Source of the DNA: Clitoria ternatea
Taxonomy: Eukaryota; Streptophyta; Magnoliopsida; Fabales; Fabaceae
Assembly (NCBI GenBank): GCA_037962975.1
Contig: CM075676.1
Location: 95,798,001-95,862,000 of the forward strand
DNA length: 64,000 bases
Reading direction: 5' to 3'
The notes beneath the pieces are model-generated. The model was not told where the DNA came from. It ran no database searches and worked only from the letters and a program-made list of their open reading frames with translations. The position numbers and the translations under genes are program-made. Of this stretch, positions 34,464-46,600 are shown one piece after another; position 1 is the first letter of the stretch, and every line of letters starts with the position of its first letter.

Positions 34464-37358
34464 GCTGATGACCTCGTACAAAGTAAGTGTGACATTAATG
34501 GTACAGTCCTATCTGTGTTATTTGATTCTGGTGCTACGCATTCTTTCATTTCTGATGAGTGTGTTAGACGCCTTCGATTACCTGTGAAGCCTATGACATA
34601 TGATCTGATTGTTTCTACTCCCACCGGTACACAACTTAGAACTGCTAAGATGTGTAACGAATGTTCTATACTCATAGAAGGTAGACGTTTTCTTGTCGAT
34701 CTTGTTTGTTTACCTTTGAAGGATCTGGACGTGATTCTGGGGATGGACTGGTTATCGACAAATCGAGTCTTGGTGGACTGTCACAACAAGACCGTGATAT
34801 TTCCATCAGAAAATCTAAATTCTGACAACCTCAGGACCTATGTACTACAAGGTGAAAGTCAATTGTTTGCTTTATTCACTCTTTACAAAGAAGATGGTGA
34901 ACCTAAAGCAATCGAGATACCAGTTGTTTCTGAATTTCCTGAAGTATTTCCTGAAGATGTCTCAAGTTTACCTCCAGAACGTGAGGTAGAATTCTCCATT
35001 GATTTAATTCCAGGAGCAGAACCAGTGTCTAAAGCTCCATACCGTATGGCACCAATTGAACTGGCGGAACTAAAGAAACAAATTGAAGAGTTACTGGAGA
35101 AGCATTTCATCAGACCGAGTGTGTCACCATGGGGAGCGCCAGTATTGCTTGTCAAGAAGAAAGATGGAAGCATGAGGTTATGCGTAGATTATCGTCAACT
35201 GAATAAATTGACAGTGAAGAATAGATATCCTTTACCTAGAATTGATGATCTGATAGATCAATTGAGAGGTGCTGTAGTGTTTTCCAAGATTGATCTACGA
35301 TCGGGGTATCATCAGATTCGTGTCAAGTCTGAGGATATTCCAAAGACAGCCTTTAGAACACGATATGGTCATTACGAGTACCTTGTGATGCCTTTCGGAG
35401 TGACCAATGCCCCAGCCGTATTCATGGATTACATGAATCGAGTATTCCATCCCTACTTAGATCAATTTGTCATCATTTTCATTGATGATATTCTGATCTA
35501 TTCAAAAACTGCAGAGGAACATGAAAAGCATCTTCGAGTGGTATTGCAGATTTTGAAGGAGAAGCAGTTGTATGCAAAGTTATCAAAATGTGAATTCTGG
35601 TTGAAAGAGGTAAAATTTCTAGGCCATGTAATCTCAAACGAAGGAGTATCTGTGGATCCTTCTAAAATAGAAGCTGTGGTAAACTGGGAGAGACCTACTT
35701 CAGTCACTGAGATACGAAGTTTCATGGGATTAGCTGGTTATTATTGGAGATTCATTGAAGGGTTTTCTCAAATTGCCCTACCAATGACTCGGCTAACCCG
35801 GAAGAATCAACCTTTTTCTTGGACGCCAGAATGTGAGAAAAGTTTCCAAGAACTGAAGTTGAAGCTTACATCTGCTCCAGTCTTAACCTTACCCAATCCA
35901 CAAGAAGATTTCGTAGTTTATTGTGATGCTTCCAAAATGGGCTTAGGATGTGTTTTGATGCAGCAAAGAAAGGTGGTAGCTTATGCATCTAGACAGTTGA
36001 GACCACATGAGATAAACTATCCAACGCATGATTTAGAATTGGCAGCAGTGGTATTTGCCCTAAAGATCTGGAGACACCATTTGTATGGAGTCAGGTTTGA
36101 AGTGTTCAGTGATCACAAGAGCTTGAAGTATTTGTTCGATCAAAAGGAATTGAACATGAGGCAGCGAAGGTGGATGGAGTTCCTTAAAGATTATGATTTT
36201 GATTTGAAGTACCATCCAGGAAAAGCAAATGTGGTGGCAGATGCACTAAGCCGAAAGTCCATTCATATGGCATTTTTGATGATAAAAGAAATGGAGATGA
36301 TAGAACAGTTCAGAGATATGAACTTGGGTGTAGAGATGAAATCTTCAAGGAGTATGACTTTGGGGACTTTGAAGATAACCAATGATTTCCTGAAACTGTT
36401 AGGTGAAAGACAGAAAGAAGATTTGCTATTACAGGAGTTGAGAGAATTACAGGCGAATGGAAAAGATATGGGACTACAAGAAGGATCAGATGGAATTTGG
36501 AGGATCAGGAATAGAATTTGTATACCAGATGATGTTGATCTGAGAAGGACGATTCTAGAAGAAGCACATAAAAGTATGTTGAGCATTCATCCTGGATCAA
36601 CTAAGATGTATCAAGATCTGAGGAAAAGCTTTTGGTGGCCAAGAATGAAGAAAGAAATAGTTGAATATGTGGCTTCATGTCTGGTGTGTCAAAAAGCCAA
36701 GGTAGAACACCAGAAGCCATCTGGTGAACTACAACCATTAGAGATTCCTGTCTGGAAATGGGATGATATCTCAATGGACTTTGTGTCGGGATTACCAAGA
36801 ACACGTTCAGGGAATGATGCAATCTGGGTTATTGTAGACAGATTGACAAAATCTGCTCACTTCCTCCCAATGAATATGAAGAACTCTTTACAAAAATTGG
36901 CACAGTTATATGTGAAGGAGATCGTAAGACTACATGGTGTACTATCTAGTATTGTGTCAGATAGAGATCCAAGATTCACTTCCCGATTCTGGGGAAGCTT
37001 GCATCAGGAATTGGGTTCAAAGCTTCGATTAAGCTCAGCTTATCATCCCCAAACAGATGGACAGTCAGAGCGTACCATACAAAGTTTGGAAGACTTACTG
37101 CGATCTTGTGTGATTGAATATGGTGGTAGTTGGGAGCAGTTTCTTCCATTGATTGAATTCACGTATAATAATAGCTACCACAGCAGTATTGGTATGGCTC
37201 CATTCGAAGCATTGTATGGTAGGAAGTGTCGAACGCCACTTTGTTGGTTAGAAACTGGTGAAAGTTTGGCGTTAGGACCTGAAATTGTGCAGCAGACTAC
37301 TGAACAGATAGAAATGATCAGAGAAAAGATGAAGGCATCTCAAGACAGACAGAAGTAG
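34464..37358 (+). CDS. pol: Pol: protease, RT, RNase H, integrase, young chromovirus
   Basis: Open from the codon after the gag TAA to TAG at 37356-37358. There is no ATG before the protease, so expression would need readthrough or repair of the stop. Order: aspartic protease ([11 protein letters not shown]), reverse transcriptase ([30 protein letters not shown], catalytic FIDDIL), Ty3-type RNase H ([17 protein letters not shown]), zinc-binding HHCC (HPGST...CLVCQ), and the integrase core with its three acidic residues in [20 protein letters not shown] and [13 protein letters not shown]. The GYYWRF segment has Trp where relatives usually have Arg. The TAG cuts off the C-terminal chromodomain part, which continues in the same frame. 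Confidence 0.93.
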   Translation, partial: ADDLVQSKCDINGTVLSVLFDSGATHSFISDECVRRLRLPVKPMTYDLIVSTPTGTQLRTAKMCNECSILIEGRRFLVDLVCLPLKDLDVILGMDWLSTNRVLVDCHNKTVIFPSENLNSDNLRTYVLQGESQLFALFTLYKEDGEPKAIEIPVVSEFPEVFPEDVSSLPPEREVEFSIDLIPGAEPVSKAPYRMAPIELAELKKQIEELLEKHFIRPSVSPWGAPVLLVKKKDGSMRLCVDYRQLNKLTVKNRYPLPRIDDLIDQLRGAVVFSKIDLRSGYHQIRVKSEDIPKTAFRTRYGHYEYLVMPFGVTNAPAVFMDYMNRVFHPYLDQFVIIFIDDILIYSKTAEEHEKHLRVVLQILKEKQLYAKLSKCEFWLKEVKFLGHVISNEGVSVDPSKIEAVVNWERPTSVTEIRSFMGLAGYYWRFIEGFSQIALPMTRLTRKNQPFSWTPECEKSFQELKLKLTSAPVLTLPNPQEDFVVYCDASKMGLGCVLMQQRKVVAYASRQLRPHEINYPTHDLELAAVVFALKIWRHHLYGVRFEVFSDHKSLKYLFDQKELNMRQRRWMEFLKDYDFDLKYHPGKANVVADALSRKSIHMAFLMIKEMEMIEQFRDMNLGVEMKSSRSMTLGTLKITNDFLKLLGERQKEDLLLQELRELQANGKDMGLQEGSDGIWRIRNRICIPDDVDLRRTILEEAHKSMLSIHPGSTKMYQDLRKSFWWPRMKKEIVEYVASCLVCQKAKVEHQKPSGELQPLEIPVWKWDDISMDFVSGLPRTRSGNDAIWVIVDRLTKSAHFLPMNMKNSLQKLAQLYVKEIVRLHGVLSSIVSDRDPRFTSRFWGSLHQELGSKLRLSSAYHPQTDGQSERTIQSLEDLLRSCVIEYGGSWEQFLPLIEFTYNNSYHSSIGMAPFEALYGRKCRTPLCWLETGESLALGPEIVQQTTEQIEMIREKMKASQDRQK

Positions 37359-37814
37359 TATTATGATAAGAGAAGGAAACCACTTGAATTCCAAGTCGGT
37401 GAGCATGTATTTTTGAAGGTTTCACCTCACAAAGGGATTGGTCGAGCCTTGAAGAGTAAGAAATTGAGTCCAAGGTTTATTGGACCATATGAGATCCTAA
37501 AGAGGGTTGGTACAGTGGCATATCAGATTGCACTTCCCCCTCACCTGGCAAATCTGCACAATATATTTCATGTATCACAGCTGAGGAAGTACGTACAAGA
37601 TCCCAACCACGTGTTTGCTACTGATGATATTGAAGTTAGAGAGAATCTGACCATCTCCACAGAACCTACACAGATCCTAGAAAGATCGAGCAAACGTTTG
37701 AGGAACAAGAATGTACCACTGGTAAAAGTTGCATGGAAACAAGGAACTGATGTAACTCTGACTTGGGAGCGTGAAGATGATATGAGGACACAATATCCAG
37801 GATTGTTTCACTGA
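37359..37814 (+). pseudogene. Integrase C-terminus and chromodomain after the TAG, young chromovirus
   Basis: In the same frame as pol and separated from it only by the TAG at 37356-37358. Starts [20 protein letters not shown], includes LSPRFIGPYEIL and VAYQIALPP, and ends with the chromodomain-like stretch PLVKVAWKQGTDVTLTWERE before TGA. Such tails steer chromoviruses towards particular chromatin. Without repair or readthrough it is not made. Confidence 0.85.
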
Positions 37815-37849
37815 GGAGCGCGTTAAATTTCGAGGACGAAATTTTTATT

Positions 37850-37862
37850 AGGGTGGGAGAAT
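37850..37862 (+). other. Polypurine tract, young chromovirus
   Basis: A purine-rich GGGTGGGAGAATT directly abuts the 3' LTR start at 37863, the expected site for plus-strand DNA priming. Confidence 0.75.
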
Positions 37863-40800
37863 TGTAACATCCTGTTTTTAATAATAGCTTTAATTGTAAT
37901 TTATGAAGCATGGAAGGCTTGTAAGTGTTTATTAATGAATAAAAACACTTTATGAATGGTTTATAATACTCCAAAAATTTCATTTTTGGGTATAATTATA
38001 GAAATTACATAGATCTATTTTGATAAGATCCAATTTCCGAATGAAAGATTGAAGGTAGAGGAGTAAATTGAGTGAGATTGGAAGAAACATTATAATCCGT
38101 TCTGACCTCCAAGGCTAGGATGACCTCAAGGTTCCAAAGGGGAAGAACGGATAACAATAAATGCCACATCACACCGGACAACCGGTGTGGATAGGATTAT
38201 CTTTTATGTTGCACACCGGATCAACACTTTACCAAATGAGCTGTAGGACGGATGACTTTGAACCGACATTCAAGACCGGAATTGAGTTCGTCCAAGAAAA
38301 GAAGATAACAATAAAAGGGTATGGTTTTCCTAAGTGGAAAGCTTACTAAATTGTCTACAAGACTGATTGACGTCTTGCTGGTTGCTGGACGGTGTAGTTT
38401 TCCGAGCTGTTGGCTATTGGACGTTGCTAGTTGCTTATTGAATGGATGGATGGTGTTTGAACTATTCTTTATTGGCGGAGTAAAACTTAGGCGGAGTCAC
38501 GTATCTTGGCGGAATAAAACTTAGGCGGAGTCACGTACCTTGACGGAGTAAAGCTTAGGCGGAGTCACATACCCTGGCGGAGTAATGAGCTTAAACGGGG
38601 TCACACGTTTTAACATAATAATAAGCATAGACGGAGTCTCATACCTTGGCGGAGTAATGAGATTAGGCGGAGTCACACGCTTTGACGGAGTAATAAGCCT
38701 GGACGGGGTCAAATGCTTTGACGGAGTAGTAAATTTAGGCGAGATCATACGTTTTGGCGGAGTCATAAGCATTGACGAATTCAAATGCCTTGGCGGAGTA
38801 GTAAATTTAGGCGGGGTCACACGTCTGGCTGAGTCATAAGCATTGACGGGGTCAAATGCCTTGGCGGAGTAACGTGAACATCTGTTAGATCATGGACCTC
38901 TTAAGATACACTCGACACCGCCCTTCACATTCAATACCGCCCTCACACTCAAGACCACCCTCCACACTGCTCTCACACAGCTGACTTCAGTTCAGGTGAC
39001 ACCGGATGAATTTAGTTCGGATTATCATTAATGAACACCGGACGGCTTCAAGGATGTTAACTCAGCTTTCCTTAGAACGGATGTACACACCGGAAGATTT
39101 TGAGCCGATGTACGAGACCGGATGCTCAACCGGACCTAGAAATAGAATTCTGGTCGGTTTTGAAGTGCAGAAGTAACTTTTTGACCCTTTTCTTGTCTTT
39201 TAGGCATTATTTATAATATCTTTTAATCCCACTAATAACACTAGTATGTAGGACGGCTAGAGATGAGCACTAAGATAGCCACTTTCTATTATTAATCCTA
39301 CATTATCTCCACTAACAGCATTAAAATCTCCACTCACAAGGATGATGTTTCCCATTCACTTTGCATTATTAACTCTGCCTTGTCAAGACCTGAACGTGGA
39401 GAAACAGAACTAGAAAACTATCCTTACCTTAACTTCTTTCCTTCCTCAATATTCCTTCGATCTGAACCAGGACAGCCAGGAGACCTCTTTTCCAATCAGC
39501 TAAAAATCTTCAAACCAAGTAAGAGGGGACAGGGTTGTGAATATTTATGAAATGGGTAGAGTTGTATGCTGTTCTAGGATTCCAGTTTTTAATTCGTAAC
39601 TTGTTGCTTAATTTTGAAGCTGAAAACGTATGAATTTGACTCTGACTTCTTCATGAAAGTTGTAGATCTTTTTGCTATGTGAATTTTGATACCTGATTCA
39701 ACTGATTTGGATATGTATAGCAAAAGTTATAGCCTAAATGCTACAGCATGTTCGTATGGAAGATTTATCCTTTGTTTTGTGTATATATTGATTTACTGGG
39801 AACTGTACGTGCATAATCAGCCTTGGATGTCTTCATGAATGTTGTAGATAATTAAGTTGTGGATTTTTAGAAAGTGGTTTCACATCAAAATAATTTTTGT
39901 AGCTCAAGTTATGCTCAAAATACTGATGTATGTGCAAGCTGAAATTCTGAAATTTTAGAGTTTTGGAAAATCCGAATCTTGTTTTCAATACTGGGAATTT
40001 TGTGGTATGAATTAGTTGTTGGTGTCTTCATGAAAGTTGTAGATAACTATGTTAAGAGTATTTTAGAACTGGTTTCATGTTAAAATCATTTGTGTAGCTC
40101 TAAAAACGTTGAAAATACTAATACATGTACGTTTTGAAAACTCACCTGGAGGCAGTGTTGTATTTTGTGAATAAATGGTATTTCTGCTTAGAATTTGAAA
40201 TTATGATCTTCATGAAAATTGTAGATATTTGTATTAAGATTAATTTAGAACTGGTTTCATGTCAAAATCACGTTTGTAACTCCAGATATGTTTTAAATAA
40301 TAATCTGTGTACATTTTGGAAAAACTTATCTTGAGGCAGTATGATATTTCGTGAATAAGTAGTACTTCTGTTCAGAATTTGAAACTGTGTTCTTCATGAA
40401 AGTTGTAGACAATTATGTTATTAAACTACAGAAAGTGGAATCACCTAAAAAGGAGTTGTTTTGCTCATGTTATGACTGTTTTACTAATGTATGTCACTGT
40501 TTGGAAATGCTGAAATTTACTTATGATGGTTATTATGGATAAAAATGATGTTCACTCTATGAGTAATGATTTATTTTTGAATTCTTGAGTGATCATGAAT
40601 TATTATAAATGCTGTTGAGTGTCACACAATTAGAATATTATGATGGTGATTAATTACGAATGACATAATTAATTTATATGTACATGAATGCCTTGTGGTT
40701 ATTGACAAGTGTGGTTGAAACAGTAAATCCATGATTTTATGAATTATTATGTCTATTGTGTCCCTTGAGGACTTGTATTATCCAAGAGGTTTTGGAAATG

Positions 40801-41556
40801 TGAATATCATGGTATGTTAAATGATAAAGAGAATTAAAGGCATTCATGCATCATAAGCATTCGGACGCACCATGAAATTTAGGGGTTCCATGATTGCCTA
40901 CCCTGGTGGGGGGTTACTCTATGATGAGTTAAGCCCTATTATGTTGTGTGCCATGGAGTGTAGGGATTCATGGTTTATGCAAAAGTCCTACTTTGATATG
41001 GTGTACTTCGGTACTTAAGCGCCATGAAGTATAGGGATTCATGGTATATGCTAAAGCCCTATTTGTGTCTCTATGAGACTATTACTGCAGTATTCCCACC
41101 AAGACCAAATGGATCCAGCATGACATCATTTGACTAATTATATATCTATTAATGGACTTGTTTGGCATACTCATCATATCATTATGAATTGTTGATTGTA
41201 TTTGTGTAATTTTATCTATTTTATATTTATTCTATATTCTGTCTCACTCTTACATTAATTTTTACAGTGAATGACACGCAGAATGCAGAGTGATGCCATG
41301 ATGGATGTCTATTTGCTTTATTACCTGAACTTGAATTTATGGGTTGTAATAAATATAATATGTCATGTACTATTATCTTCACAATCGTTTCCGCTACTTA
41401 AATATTTTCTTGGATTTAATTATTCACGACTAGTATGTTGATAATTTTTCCGCTGATATTAATTGTTATATATAAACTCTGAATTAAATTTATAATTTTA
41501 AAATGATCTTTTGAAAATGCGAAAAATTTATTCGGAAAATTACACGGGACGTTACA
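37863..41556 (+). repeat. 3' LTR of the young chromovirus (3694 bp)
   Basis: Same length and order as the 5' LTR at an offset of 8457 bp. Visible differences are nearly all single substitutions, mostly transitions. Repeats the GGCGGAGT array (about 38470-38873) and the five units of about 185 bp. Confidence 0.97.
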
Positions 41557-41561
41557 CTGGA

Positions 41562-42492
41562 CCTATTCGAAAAGCGCAATCCACCTCGTTTCAAGGGAGG
41601 ATATAACCCAGATGGAGCACAAATCTGGATTCGAGAGATAGGGAAGATCTTTCGAGCATTGCAATGTAATGAAGCTGATAAGGTAGTCTTCGCTACTTAT
41701 GCCTTATCTGAGGATGCCGAACATTGGTGGGATAGCATGCGTAGACAATTCGAAGTCAACGACGTGGAGATCACTTGGGATTATTTCAAGGATATGTTTC
41801 TGGAGAAATACTTTTCAGCTGATGTTAAAGAGAAAAGACAATTCGAATTCCTGTCGCTGACCCAAGGAAATATGACCGTTGGAGAGTACGCATCCAGGTT
41901 TGAAGAACTATCTCATTTTCATTCTCATTATAATGATGCTACTAATGAAAGAGATCGGTGTGCAAAGTTTGTAAATGGATTGCGGCCAGAAATTAAGGAA
42001 GCTATACGAATGCAGGAAATCCATGAATTTTCTGTATTGGTAAATCGCTGCAGGATCTTTGAAGAAGATCATAAGGATAGAATGACCAAAAGTCGTGAGC
42101 CCATTCACAAGGCAGGAGAAATAAGAAGTGGAGGACCTCACCATCACCAAAGAAGAGACTTCAGGAGAAATAAGCCTTACCAAGCGCCATTTCGCCAGTT
42201 TGGAGCAGCATCTGTTCCTAACAGACCCCAAGCTTCAACTGGAAGCTATTACCCGACATCTGCACCAAATTTTAAATGTTTTATCTGTGGAGGACCCCAT
42301 TTGAAAAGGGATTGTCCTAAAAACACTTATGTTTGCTTTAAGTGTAACAAACCAGGTCATCACATCAAGGATTGCCCAGAGATGAAGAGAGAAAACCCTG
42401 AAGGTGCGAGTACAAACATAAATACTCAAGGAGGCGTGCACAGTGCAGTTGGAAGGCCAAAGGCAAAAGGAAAGGTTTTTGCAATCACTTGA
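41562..42492 (+). pseudogene. Gag main part of the outer chromovirus
   Basis: Continues the 29311-29405 frame after the nested element. Contains PPRFKGGYNPDGAQIWIRE, the gag core with AEHWWDSM and MTVGEYASRFEELS, and zinc knuckles CFICGGPHLKRDC (CX2CX3HX4C) and CFKCNKPGHHIKDC (CX2CX4HX4C). Ends with an in-frame TGA at 42490-42492, just before the protease and at the same domain boundary as the TAA of the younger element. Confidence 0.9.
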
Positions 42493-42854
42493 GAAGAAGC
42501 ATCTCATTCTGATTCCATGGTGGAAGGTAAGTGTATCATTAATAAGATTCCTTTAACTGTTATGTATGACTCAGCTGCATCACATTCCTTTATTGCCAAT
42601 GACTGTGTAGAAAAACTAAAATTACCTGTGATAGAACTGCCATTTGACTTATCTGTACATACTACTGGAAACAATCCCATTGTCACTTCTAAAGCCTGTT
42701 GGAAATGCCCTATTGTCATAGATGGTAGGGACTTTAAGGCTAATCTTTTCTGTTTACCCCTTTCTGGCTTAGAAGTTATTATTGGGCTAGATTGGTTGTC
42801 TGACAATCATGTTCTAATAGATTGTCATAATAAAACCATAATGTTTAAAGAACC
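42493..42854 (+). pseudogene. Protease fragment of the outer chromovirus
   Basis: Same frame as gag, immediately after the TGA. An ATG is available at 42517. The active-site segment reads VMYDSAASHSFI, so the usual Asp-Ser/Thr-Gly has Ala in place of Gly. GLDWLSDNHVLIDC follows. The frame is cut at the GAACC target where the Tat element is inserted and resumes at 57361. Confidence 0.88.
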
Positions 42855-43595
42855 TGATCCGGTCTCAATACCGGTATCCGTCCTACAAGACATATTTCAA
42901 CATCTTTGTCAATTCACCAGTGTGTGACCGGTGTCATCGGTATACATCCAGGCTCTAATTCCGTATCAGGCGCTCTCCCTATACCGGTTGTCCAGGATAA
43001 CACCATGACACCGGATAACTCACACGTTACTATGCAAAAGACAAAAGGCTTTGCTACAGGGACCGATCAATAATTCCCTGCATTACGAGCCAAAGTCTGC
43101 TCACGGGAATGATCAACTTGTCCCCTGATTCTAGTCTATACACTCTACGCTCAATATAATATAGCCACTTGACCCAATCATGCTGGCAAGTGCATAATAA
43201 AATAATAATATATAGTGCTATTGGAAGTTAGTGGTTCCCCGCTAATATGTCCTCGTATTTCGAGCCAGTCAGGTATATGAACTCTCTTCATCAATGAGGG
43301 GAGGGATCTTTTTGACTAAATCTACTTACGATTACTCTCTAAAAAACATTCCTCACTTGGAATATTATCACTGACTTGAGCGTCGGAGAATCTTTGCAGG
43401 TGACACCACCTTTCGCCCACACTAACGTGTTAGGCCGGTGTGAAGGACCTCCAGAACGCCCAATCCGCCCTCCTTATACAAGGACAACGGATATTTACAC
43501 CGGATACTCATACATCCGGTCTTCTGCACTGAATCTTCATACTATTTATGATTGACTTGACACCGGATCTCTAGACCCCGGTTCAGGACAGATCA
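42855..43595 (+). repeat. 5' LTR of the Tat element (741 bp)
   Basis: Starts TGATCCGGTCTCAATACCGG and ends CAGGACAGATCA. Rich in CCGG and GGTGT motifs. Matches 56615-57355 without length change. Confidence 0.95.
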
Positions 43596-43596
43596 T

Positions 43597-43614
43597 TGGC
43601 ACGCCCGGTGGGAC
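43597..43614 (+). other. Primer-binding site of the Tat element, tRNA not assigned
   Basis: TGGCACGCCCGGTGGGAC begins one base after the 5' LTR and starts with the TGG expected opposite a tRNA CCA end. It is not the iMet site used by the two chromoviruses. I cannot assign the tRNA with confidence. Confidence 0.65.
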
Positions 43615-43662
43615 ACGATAAAGTTATTCCCACCTCTCGTTTACAAAGTCTGACCTTGCATC

Positions 43663-46600
43663 ATGGAAGGCAATGGAAGAAACATATCTGATGGGCATGT
43701 AGAAGATGTGACGGCCCAAGAACAACCAACAAACAGACGCTTGGTTTTTGAGTCACCTGTCGAAAGTTCAAGAAGAATGGTGCAAGTATCTGCACCCGAT
43801 CCAAGAGATGAGATGGTACGGAAATTGATGGAGGAGTTAGTAGAATTAAAACGCGAAAGACAGAACTTGGGAGAGAAATCAACATCCCAAACTGGTGGGA
43901 CACACCATACAACCGATGGGGAAAAATCCATAACTCTCCAATACTCAAACATCCCCACATTTGAGGGAAGAGTACAGACCCACGTTTCTGATGATGAAGC
44001 TACTCGAGGGAAGAGGGAGCTAACTACAGCACCCCCGATAACTTACAAACTCAAAGTTCCTTTTTCAAGGAGGCTTATGAGCATCCACATCCCCAAACAT
44101 CTTCAAACCACTCAGCCACTCTCCATTGGAAAGTATAATGGCGAAACTGATCCTACTAAGCATCTTGATGCTTACGTATTTGAAGCCATGTACTTAGAGG
44201 CTGATGAAGATGTGATGTGTCGAATGTTCCCACGGACATTATCAGAAGAGGCCCTCGGTTGGTTTAAAGGTCTACCTTCTGGATCTATAGATTCTTGGGC
44301 TGAAATGGCAGCTACTTTTGAAACTCACTTTGTCATCTCTAGAGATGTGCCCAGGACATCTCATACTTTGGCTCAAATTAAGCAAGGCGAAAACGAAGGC
44401 TTAAAAGATTTCCTGAAGAGGTTCTACAAGGAAGCATCCCTGGTTCCTAACCTCACAGAGTCCATTAAGCTGCATATCGTTATCGAGGCGTTGCAGCCAG
44501 GATCAGCTTTTGCTCTCTCATTAGCAAAGAGCCCACCAGTAACATTTGAGGAGTTCAGGAAAAAGGCCTCAAAGTATGTGAGTATAGAGATGCACCTAGA
44601 AGCTATGGCTGCAAAGAAAAATCCACCAACACCACCTTCCCAACCCCAGAAGGGTAAGGAGAAAACGAGGTCAAAACGCATGGAGAGGCCATTCACCAAT
44701 CACAAAGCTAATAACCCCTCTCCTCGACCTCGAGAAAGGCGTGTTAATTCCTTCAGCCATTATGCACCTCTATCAGCCAAGCCATCTCAGATTTTGAGAG
44801 AGGTCGGATGGCCAGCTTTCAGCATCTATGGCATTAGAAGGCCAGCCCCTATGAAGAGACCAGGGAACCCCCGCAAGTATTGTGATTTTCATGAACAGAA
44901 TGGTTATTCCACTGATGAATGCCAAGCTCTAAAGAACGCAGTTGAAACGCTAATTAGAGAAGGCAAATTAATGCAATACCTGTTCAAAGAAAAATCCTTT
45001 GACAGGGCAGATCGGAATGAGAAAAGAGAAAGAGATCCAGACGACGGGGATGACGATAACCGTAATCCGGTTAGAAAATTCTCTGCTATTGAGAAACAAA
45101 AAGGTGTAATGACTGATGAAACAACACATAGAGAGAACATACCTCAGCAACAGCGTCAAGGCCGACGTGAAGTCATTGATATGATCGCTGGAGGGTTCAC
45201 TGGGGGAGGAGTTTCAATTACAGCCCGGAAGAATCATCATAGAATGATTCTGTCTGTACAAGGAAAGGTTAAAGACAATCGTCCTTACAGAGGAGGGGTT
45301 GAAGCTCCAATAATTTCATTCTCTGATGAGGATTTTGGCCCTACCATTCCTGGTGGAGATGATGCTGTAGTCATCGTTGCAGTCATAGCCAACAAGGACG
45401 TCCGAAGAATCCTTGTTGACCAGGGAAGTTCCTGTGATGTTATTTTTTATAACTGCTTTAAAAAGATGGGTTTTAATGACTCAGACTTACAGCCTTACAC
45501 ACAGGAACTAACAGCTTTCAATAGTGCAAAGCAACCAACAAAGGGATACCTTGACACCCTTATCTCTTTTGAAGGCGAGCCAGGAGCCAGAACGGTTAAA
45601 TCCCGAGTGCTGGTAATCGATGTCGAGTCATCATTTAACGGCATCATAGGACGCCCCACCCTGAATGCTATGGAGGCAGTCGTTTTAACTCCACACCTCC
45701 TTATCAAGTTTATTGATAAAGACAATACTGTCTCATCCATCCGAGGTGACCAGGAGATGGCCAGGTATTGCTACAACCTGAGCCTGAATATGACAAAGTT
45801 GGAAGCATCCAACAAAAAGAGGAAACTCAATGATTCTGGAGCTGCTGCTGGTTCTGTGAGCCTTGTCGACTTGGACCCTAGGGCGGATTTGCACATTGAT
45901 CCGTCCAACCCATCAAAGCTTACACCGGATGGAAGTTCCAGGGACATCGTTTTGGGAGATTCTCCAGAAAAGGTCACCCATATTAATGACAAGCTAGATA
46001 TAGAAATGGAGCAGCGACTATTGATGCTCCTACAGAAGTTCAAAGACCTCTTTGCTTGGACTGCAGCCGATATGCCTGGTATTGACCCTGCTTTCTATTG
46101 TCATAAATTGTCCGTCTACCCAGAGACGAGACCGGTTGCCCAAAAGAAGAGAAGATTGGGACCAGAGAAGCAGAAAGCAGCTTGCCAACAAACCGAGGAA
46201 TTACTGAAGGCCGGATTTATCAGGGAAATCCGTTATTCCTCTTGGCTCTCTAATGTAGTAATGGTCCGGAAAGCCAATGGCAAATGGAGAATGTGTATTG
46301 ACTATGTGGACCTTAACCGTTGCTGTCCGAAGGATCCTTATCCTCTTCCCAATATAGATCGGATGGTAGACGATTCCTCTGGTTATCAATACCTGAGCTT
46401 CATGGATGCGTACTCAGGTTACAACCAAATTCCGATGTGCGAAGAGGATCAGGAGAAGACAGCTTTTGTCAATGATCGCGCTGTCTTTTGCTACACAGTT
46501 ATGCCCTTTGGCCTGAAAAATGCTGGGGCCACATACCAGCGCATGATCAACAAGGTATTTGAGGGCATGTACACCAAGCTTGTCGAAGTGTACATCGACG

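Larger units (their letters stand above)
29406..41556 (+). mobile_element. Young Ty3/Gypsy chromovirus nested in outer gag
   Basis: 12151 bp with two LTRs of identical length (3694 bp; 29406-33099 and 37863-41556). It has perfect CTGGA duplications (29401-29405 and 41557-41561), an iMet primer site, a purine tract and a full gag-pol region. The two LTRs differ at only about two dozen positions by eye (about 0.65%), so the insertion is recent. Domain order and C-terminal chromodomain suggest the Tekay/Del clade (inference). Confidence 0.97.
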
